From Methanothrix sp. (lineage in GTDB: Archaea > Halobacteriota > Methanosarcinia > Methanotrichales > Methanotrichaceae): a DNA stretch of 8,996 nucleotides. The notes below the pieces were generated by a model. That model made no database searches. It was given only the letters and a program-made list of their open reading frames with translations, and was not told the origin of the DNA. The position numbers were made by a program, and so were the translations under genes. The stretch is from contig PMNG01000064.1 in assembly GCA_003162615.1 (NCBI GenBank), forward strand, positions 1 through 8,996, read 5' to 3'. Of the stretch, positions 5,862 through 8,996 are shown piece after piece (the stretch's first letter is position 1; each line of letters begins with the position of its first letter).

Positions 5862-6308
5862 TCATTTGACTACAGCATTCGCCAGTTTCTTTCCAGCCTC
5901 GCTGCACTTTGCCAAGACCTCGGGCGATGGTGCCTTCTCAGCAGCCACGCCGTCAACGGCTTTGTAGAATTTAAATGAGCCACAAATGCGATCAAGCACC
6001 TCAAGAGCAGTTTCTCCTCCTCTCCCTCCAGTGGCGAATGCTGCATAAGGTTTTCCTGTTACCTTGCCCTGAGAAGGATAATAGGTTCGATCGAAGAAAT
6101 CCTTGAGTGCGCCTGCAATATAAGTGAAATAATCGGCGGACCCGAGAGCAATTGCATCACACCCGAGAAGGTCTTCTAGGGTCGCATCCAGCGCTTTCTT
6201 GATGACAACCTCGGTGCCTTTGACGCTCTTTGCGCCTTCGGCGTAAGCCTGCGCCATCTTCTCAGTGTTACCTGATAATGTATGATAGACGATCAAAACT
6301 CTTGCCAT
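5862..6308 (-). CDS. Flavodoxin-family FMN protein
   Basis: This 148-residue small soluble electron carrier or flavodoxin-like reductase opens with MARVLIVYHTLSGNTEKMA, whose H-T-L-S-G-N-T loop (9-15) binds the FMN phosphate. The middle segment LGSADYFTYIAGALKDFFDR (55-74) and the strand KPYAAFATGGRGG (86-98) carry the isoalloxazine-contact loops typical of flavodoxins. An open frame extends upstream to an ATG at 6341, but a clear GGTGA (minus strand, 6313-6317) lies 4 nt before the ATG at 6308, so that start is chosen. A TATA-like CATCTATAAGA at 6361-6371 is well placed. It may supply electrons to a redox enzyme, possibly the sulfite reductase-like protein encoded nearby, but nothing in the sequence proves that pairing. 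It sits upstream of the ligase on the same strand with an 85-nt gap, and diverges from endonuclease IV. Confidence 0.9.
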   Translation of the reverse strand: MARVLIVYHTLSGNTEKMAQAYAEGAKSVKGTEVVIKKALDATLEDLLGCDAIALGSADYFTYIAGALKDFFDRTYYPSQGKVTGKPYAAFATGGRGGETALEVLDRICGSFKFYKAVDGVAAEKAPSPEVLAKCSEAGKKLANAVVK

Positions 6309-6312
6309 ATTT

Positions 6313-6371
6313 TCACCGTAAATCCCTTTGTTTGGACTCAATCAAATTACACTCGATACCTCTTATAGATG
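6313..6371 (-). promoter_or_regulatory. Shine-Dalgarno site and TATA-like element of the flavodoxin gene
   Basis: The minus strand carries GGTGA at 6317-6313, four bases before the ATG at 6308. A TATA-like CATCTATAAGA at 6371-6361 would start transcription near 6340 with a leader of about 30 nt. Together they decide the start codon. Confidence 0.55.
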
Positions 6372-6422
6372 TTCATAATTCGGCCAATGCTTTTTCGTGG
6401 ATTTCCCCTCTCAGACCAGTCA

Positions 6423-6430
6423 GTTTAATC
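6423..6430 (+). promoter_or_regulatory. Weak TATA-like element for endonuclease IV
   Basis: GTTTAATC lies about 28 nt before the ATG at 6455, the spacing expected for a leaderless archaeal transcript. No Shine-Dalgarno site precedes the ATG, which agrees with this. The match is weak; the TCTTATAGATG box at 6361-6371 is an alternative. Confidence 0.3.
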
Positions 6431-6454
6431 AGGTCAACAAGCGTTCTTGAAGAC

Positions 6455-7297
6455 ATGGTCCGAGTCGGTGTTCATGTCTCTATTGCTGGTGGTATTGCAA
6501 AGGCCGTGGATCGAGCAGCTGAGAAAGGATGCGATGTCTTCCAGATATTCTCACGAAGTCCTAGAGGCTGGCGGTTCAATGACCTATCGGCGGAAGAGGC
6601 AATGAGTTTCACTACCAAGCTAAAGAAATCTGGCATAGGTCCAGTTTTCGATCACATGCCCTACCTTCCTAACCTGGCTTCTCCAGACGAGGATGTTTAC
6701 AAGCAATCGGTCTCGACCCTGACGGCAGAACTTTTCAGATGTGGCCAGCTCCAAATACCATTCCTTGTGACCCACCTCGGGAGCCATCGTGGCTCAGGTC
6801 AGGAGGAGGGATTAAAGAGATTTGTGGGCGCGATATCAACCGCATTTTCCGAGACGGAGAATAGTGTGGAGCTCTTGCTGGAGAATACTGCAGGAACTAA
6901 GAACAGCATGGGTGGGTCTTTTGAGGACATCGCGGCAATAATCGATTCCTTGGATACTGAGCGTGTAGGAGTCTGCCTCGATACTTGCCATCTCTTCGGT
7001 GCAGGATATGAGCTGAGGACAATGGAAGGCCTCGGGACCACATTAGATGAGTTCGAGACTTTGATAGGCCTTGATAGATTGAAGTTAGTTCATCTTAACG
7101 ACTCCAAAGGCGAACTTGGCTCAGCTCTGGACAGGCATGAGCATATCGGACTGGGAAGAATAGGTGAGGACGGCTTCAGGACCATCCTAAGGAATGAGAC
7201 GATTAAATCCACGCCCATGGTCCTGGAGACACCGATAGATTCCAGGAGAGATGATCTCGGTAACCTCAAGGTCGCCAGGGAGCTAGCATCATCTTGA
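6455..7297 (+). CDS. nfo: Endonuclease IV (AP endonuclease, Nfo family)
   Basis: This 280-residue metal-dependent TIM-barrel enzyme cleaves DNA 5' to abasic sites in base excision repair. All nine metal ligands of the family can be placed: H67 (FDHMPYL), H107 (THLGSH), E143 (LLENTAG), D176 and H179 (CLDTCHLFGAG), H213 (LVHLNDSKG), D226 and H228 (LDRHEHIGLG) and E258 (VLETP). The N-terminal strand MVRVGVHVSIAGG is typical, so the start at 6455 is chosen although the frame stays open upstream to 6230; that upstream part overlaps the flavodoxin gene and looks non-coding. Length is normal for the family. It diverges from the flavodoxin gene and is convergent with the gene ending at 7309, 11 nt away. 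The intact active site predicts a working enzyme. Confidence 0.96.
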   Translation: MVRVGVHVSIAGGIAKAVDRAAEKGCDVFQIFSRSPRGWRFNDLSAEEAMSFTTKLKKSGIGPVFDHMPYLPNLASPDEDVYKQSVSTLTAELFRCGQLQIPFLVTHLGSHRGSGQEEGLKRFVGAISTAFSETENSVELLLENTAGTKNSMGGSFEDIAAIIDSLDTERVGVCLDTCHLFGAGYELRTMEGLGTTLDEFETLIGLDRLKLVHLNDSKGELGSALDRHEHIGLGRIGEDGFRTILRNETIKSTPMVLETPIDSRRDDLGNLKVARELASS

Positions 7298-7308
7298 TTA
7301 AATTGGGT

Positions 7309-7743
7309 TCAGGATACTCCGAATACCTCATCCCAAGCGCTCTTATTCTTGGGCAACGGTTCAAAGCATCGAGGCCCAAGAACTTCCCTTAATCTAATAT
7401 CTACAGAGCAAAGATCCTGCAAATCTCGACTGAAACCTCCAGCGTACTCCGAGTCCATCTCCATCTCGCACGAGCCAAGGCTTATGGCGCACCAGAGCGC
7501 ACGCTCTATGTAATCTGCAGCATCGGGCGAAAGATCAAGTGTCCGGACTTCTCCAGTCAATCGCTCTGACGATGCTAGTACATACCCCTCGCATATCTCA
7601 AATCCAAATGTCTCCTGGATATACTTGATCAGCCTATAGAGCTCAATACGAGGCACCGAATGCGGCAGGACCTCCTCGTCGAAATAGCCCAAGGCGGACA
7701 GAACCAAGGCTGCTTCACGATCGGAGATTGGTAGTTCAACCAT
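7309..7743 (-). CDS. Unrecognised small acidic protein (144 residues)
   Basis: I do not recognise this protein. It begins MVELPISDREAALVLSALG and reads as a soluble, mostly helical, acidic protein with no signal peptide, membrane segment, zinc motif or Walker motif. Three Cys (in ALWCAISLGSCEME and the following LQDLC) lie in the second half. An upstream ATG at 7761 is in frame, but GGGAG (minus strand, 7756-7752) lies 8 nt before the ATG at 7743, and a T/A-rich element AACTTTATTTTAAC (7775-7788) is placed for transcription to begin near 7755, so 7743 is preferred. It is convergent with nfo (11 nt) and diverges from the DUF72 gene (95 nt). Coding is supported by frame length, a start signal and sensible composition; function is unknown. 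Confidence 0.62.
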   Translation of the reverse strand: MVELPISDREAALVLSALGYFDEEVLPHSVPRIELYRLIKYIQETFGFEICEGYVLASSERLTGEVRTLDLSPDAADYIERALWCAISLGSCEMEMDSEYAGGFSRDLQDLCSVDIRLREVLGPRCFEPLPKNKSAWDEVFGVS

Positions 7744-7751
7744 CGACTCAA

Positions 7752-7788
7752 CTCCCTTCATTATAGACGCTACGTTAAAATAAAGTTT
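7752..7788 (-). promoter_or_regulatory. Start signals of the 144-residue unknown protein
   Basis: The minus strand has a T/A-rich TATA-like AACTTTATTTTAAC (7788-7775) and a GGGAG Shine-Dalgarno match (7756-7752) 8 nt before ATG 7743. A second TATA-like TCTATAAT at about 7763-7770 is closer and would give a leaderless message from the same ATG. Confidence 0.35.
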
Positions 7789-7802
7789 GGTGTTGCCTGG
7801 AT

Positions 7803-7814
7803 AATCTATATCCC
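7803..7814 (+). promoter_or_regulatory. TATA-like element for the DUF72 gene
   Basis: AATCTATATCCC lies with its core (CTATAT) about 30 nt before the ATG at 7839. This predicts a leaderless or near-leaderless transcript. No Shine-Dalgarno site precedes the ATG. Confidence 0.45.
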
Positions 7815-7838
7815 GTCTCCCATCGATATTGGTATAGA

Positions 7839-8726
7839 ATGACGATTTTAGTGGGCTGCAGTGGCTGGTCCTATGATGACTGGGTAGGTGGGTTCTATCC
7901 CATTGAGCTCGCGAATGAGAAAGGAGCCTGGTTTGACTATTATGCGCAATACTTCAGAACGGTCGAGATCAACAGCACATTTTACAGGCCACCGGGTGAG
8001 TTCCAGGTCAACGCCTGGATAAAGAAGGGTAAGGACAAAAAGGGCTTTGAATACTCCCTGAAGGTGCCGCAGCTCGTCACTCACAAGGCTTTGGTCGAGG
8101 GAGACAAGGAGAGAGCTATCTCTTGGGCCATTTCCTTCGAGAAAACCTGTGTGAAGCCCTTGGCAGAGGCTGGTCTGCTGGGTGGCGCACTATTTCAGCT
8201 CTCCCCCTACTTCAAGAACGAAGGATCAGCTCTCGACGATCTGAAAGGTGTGCTGGATGCCGTGTCGTATCAGGAGTTCGACTATGCTGTAGAGTTCAGG
8301 CACAATAGCTGGCTTGACGACAGTAAGAAAGAGGTAGATCCCGCAACCTTGGAAGTCCTGAGAGAAAGAAATGTAGCCAATGTACTGATCGATGGCCCCG
8401 GACTTCACTTAGGCAAGGGAGAGACTGCGAATCACTCCTATCTGCGGTTCCACGGGCGGAACTACGACATTTGGTATAGGGATGAAAAGGAGGACGACCA
8501 CAGGCTCGATAGATACGACTACTTATACAAAAAGGATCAGCTGGAGCCCTGGGTGCCACAGATCAAAGAAGCTGAGCAAAAGACCATGAAAGTTAGGATT
8601 TACTTCAATAACCACGCCAGGGCAAAGTCCGTCAGAAATGCATTCCTGTTGATGGACTTGCTCTTGATAGAGCACAAGGAGAAGGAGATTCAGCTGCAGG
8701 AGCAGTTTACACTTGGAGAGTTCTGA
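7839..8726 (+). CDS. DUF72 (YecE-like) TIM-barrel protein
   Basis: This 295-residue protein belongs to the DUF72 family, whose biochemical activity is not established. Family signatures run in order: VGCSGWSYDDW (5-15) with FYP (19-21), the strand VEINSTFYRPP (42-52), KVPQLVTH, LFQLSPYF, the motif AVEFRHNSW, LRFHGR, and the closing VRIYFNNHARAKSVRNA. Length fits the family. A published structure-based prediction for the Thermotoga member TM1631 noted likeness to the endonuclease IV DNA-binding site, which makes its closeness to nfo here suggestive, though the two genes are separated by the unknown minus-strand gene. It diverges from that gene and appears to have its own leaderless promoter. 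Confidence 0.95.
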   Translation: MTILVGCSGWSYDDWVGGFYPIELANEKGAWFDYYAQYFRTVEINSTFYRPPGEFQVNAWIKKGKDKKGFEYSLKVPQLVTHKALVEGDKERAISWAISFEKTCVKPLAEAGLLGGALFQLSPYFKNEGSALDDLKGVLDAVSYQEFDYAVEFRHNSWLDDSKKEVDPATLEVLRERNVANVLIDGPGLHLGKGETANHSYLRFHGRNYDIWYRDEKEDDHRLDRYDYLYKKDQLEPWVPQIKEAEQKTMKVRIYFNNHARAKSVRNAFLLMDLLLIEHKEKEIQLQEQFTLGEF

Positions 8727-8856
8727 TGCCTATACGTGTATGGAGAAACCCACGGGCTCTATTGGAGGGGGCTAGATTGTTCGGTAGTTGTTTCATGCTT
8801 GCGTAATGCTAGCGTTCGTCCATATCGGATATAATATTATCCCGGTATTTACTTAA
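8727..8856. other. Intergenic region after DUF72
   Basis: No gene is seen. An A/T-rich element with a 5-bp inverted repeat, GGATA-TAATAT-TATCC (8827-8842), precedes the recombinase-like fragment and could be a promoter or a site of past recombination. ATAC-GT-GTAT at about 8734-8743 is a minor inverted repeat. Confidence 0.3.
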
Positions 8857-8976
8857 CAGTCCTTTAAGGAGCTGAGAGGCGATCAACGAAGAGAGGCGAT
8901 TGATATATATGACCACATTGACTCAAAGGAGCTTCGGGAGAGCTATCTGGCGCATATACCCAAGCTGGGGATTTGA
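8857..8976 (+). pseudogene. Headless C-terminal fragment resembling an archaeal tyrosine recombinase/integrase
   Basis: Read in frame from just after the TAA at 8854-8856, 39 codons run to TGA 8974-8976. The fragment reads QSFKELRGDQ, then RREAIDIYDHIDSKELRES, then YLAHIPKLGI. The IYxHI...EL..SYLAHIP pattern is like the end of tyrosine recombinases, where the Tyr of IYxHI is the nucleophile (compare QIYTHV in XerD). No start codon lies at its head, and no sequence for the upstream Arg-His-x-x-Arg box was found in 8727-8856. It is therefore a broken remnant or the chromosomal end of an integrated element. Identification rests on a short motif. An overlapping 28-codon frame from ATG 8909 has no family resemblance. 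Confidence 0.5.
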
Positions 8977-8996
8977 GGAAGGTCATGTCTTATAAG

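Noticed and set aside
6309..6341. Eleven-residue N-terminal extension of the flavodoxin
   Set aside because: A strong GGTGA site precedes the internal ATG at 6308, and the flavodoxin first strand begins there.
6230..6454. N-terminal extension of endonuclease IV
   Set aside because: The frame is open, but it overlaps the flavodoxin gene and its promoter, and the family's first strand begins at the Met encoded at 6455.
8909..8995. 28-codon plus-strand frame starting ATG at 8909
   Set aside because: It overlaps the recombinase-like frame in another phase, and its translation has no family resemblance.

Overview
The window looks like a chromosomal segment of a methanogenic euryarchaeon. The evidence is a methanogenesis-marker-8 family protein (DUF2099), an archaeal XPB helicase, an archaeal PolB2-type polymerase, TATA-like promoters with very short or absent leaders, and GGTGA-type Shine-Dalgarno sites. 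The gene mix and roughly even base composition recall Methanosarcinia-type methanogens such as Methanothrix. That placement is inference; no rRNA or other marker fixes it.

Layout. Positions 1-653 (minus) hold the N-terminal 217 codons of an XPB/Rad25-like helicase, cut by the window edge. It diverges across a 252-bp promoter region from a 646-codon family-B polymerase (906-2846, plus) of the PolB2 type, with disrupted exonuclease motifs and an altered motif C. Two minus-strand genes follow: methanogenesis marker 8 (2864-3724) and a short siroheme sulfite reductase-like protein (3938-4648). Beyond them lies a decayed copy of the 3' end of the polymerase gene (about 4731-4839), running into the tail of a convergent LigD-type ATP-dependent DNA ligase (4832-5776, minus). 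Next come a flavodoxin (5862-6308, minus), endonuclease IV (6455-7297, plus), an unrecognised acidic protein (7309-7743, minus), a DUF72 protein (7839-8726, plus), and near the right edge a headless fragment resembling the C-terminal end of a tyrosine recombinase (8857-8976, plus).

How the genes fit together. Four proteins have recognisable DNA-repair roles: XPB (excision repair or damage-linked unwinding), PolB2 (damage-linked polymerase paralogue), LigD-type ligase (end joining or nick sealing) and Nfo (abasic sites). DUF72 may be related to repair. Between them sit genes of methanogen or redox metabolism (marker 8, sulfite reductase, flavodoxin). Most genes appear to have their own promoter, so this is a neighbourhood rather than an operon.

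The most informative structural signal is the direct repeat of the polB2 3' end, together with a few codons' worth of sequence beyond its stop. One copy lies on each side of the marker 8-sulfite reductase pair. It suggests that polB2 and the ligase were once directly convergent and that the two-gene segment arrived later, or that a second polB2 copy was replaced. The recombinase fragment at the right edge is independent evidence of past mobile-element activity. No tRNA, rRNA, CRISPR array or complete insertion sequence was seen.
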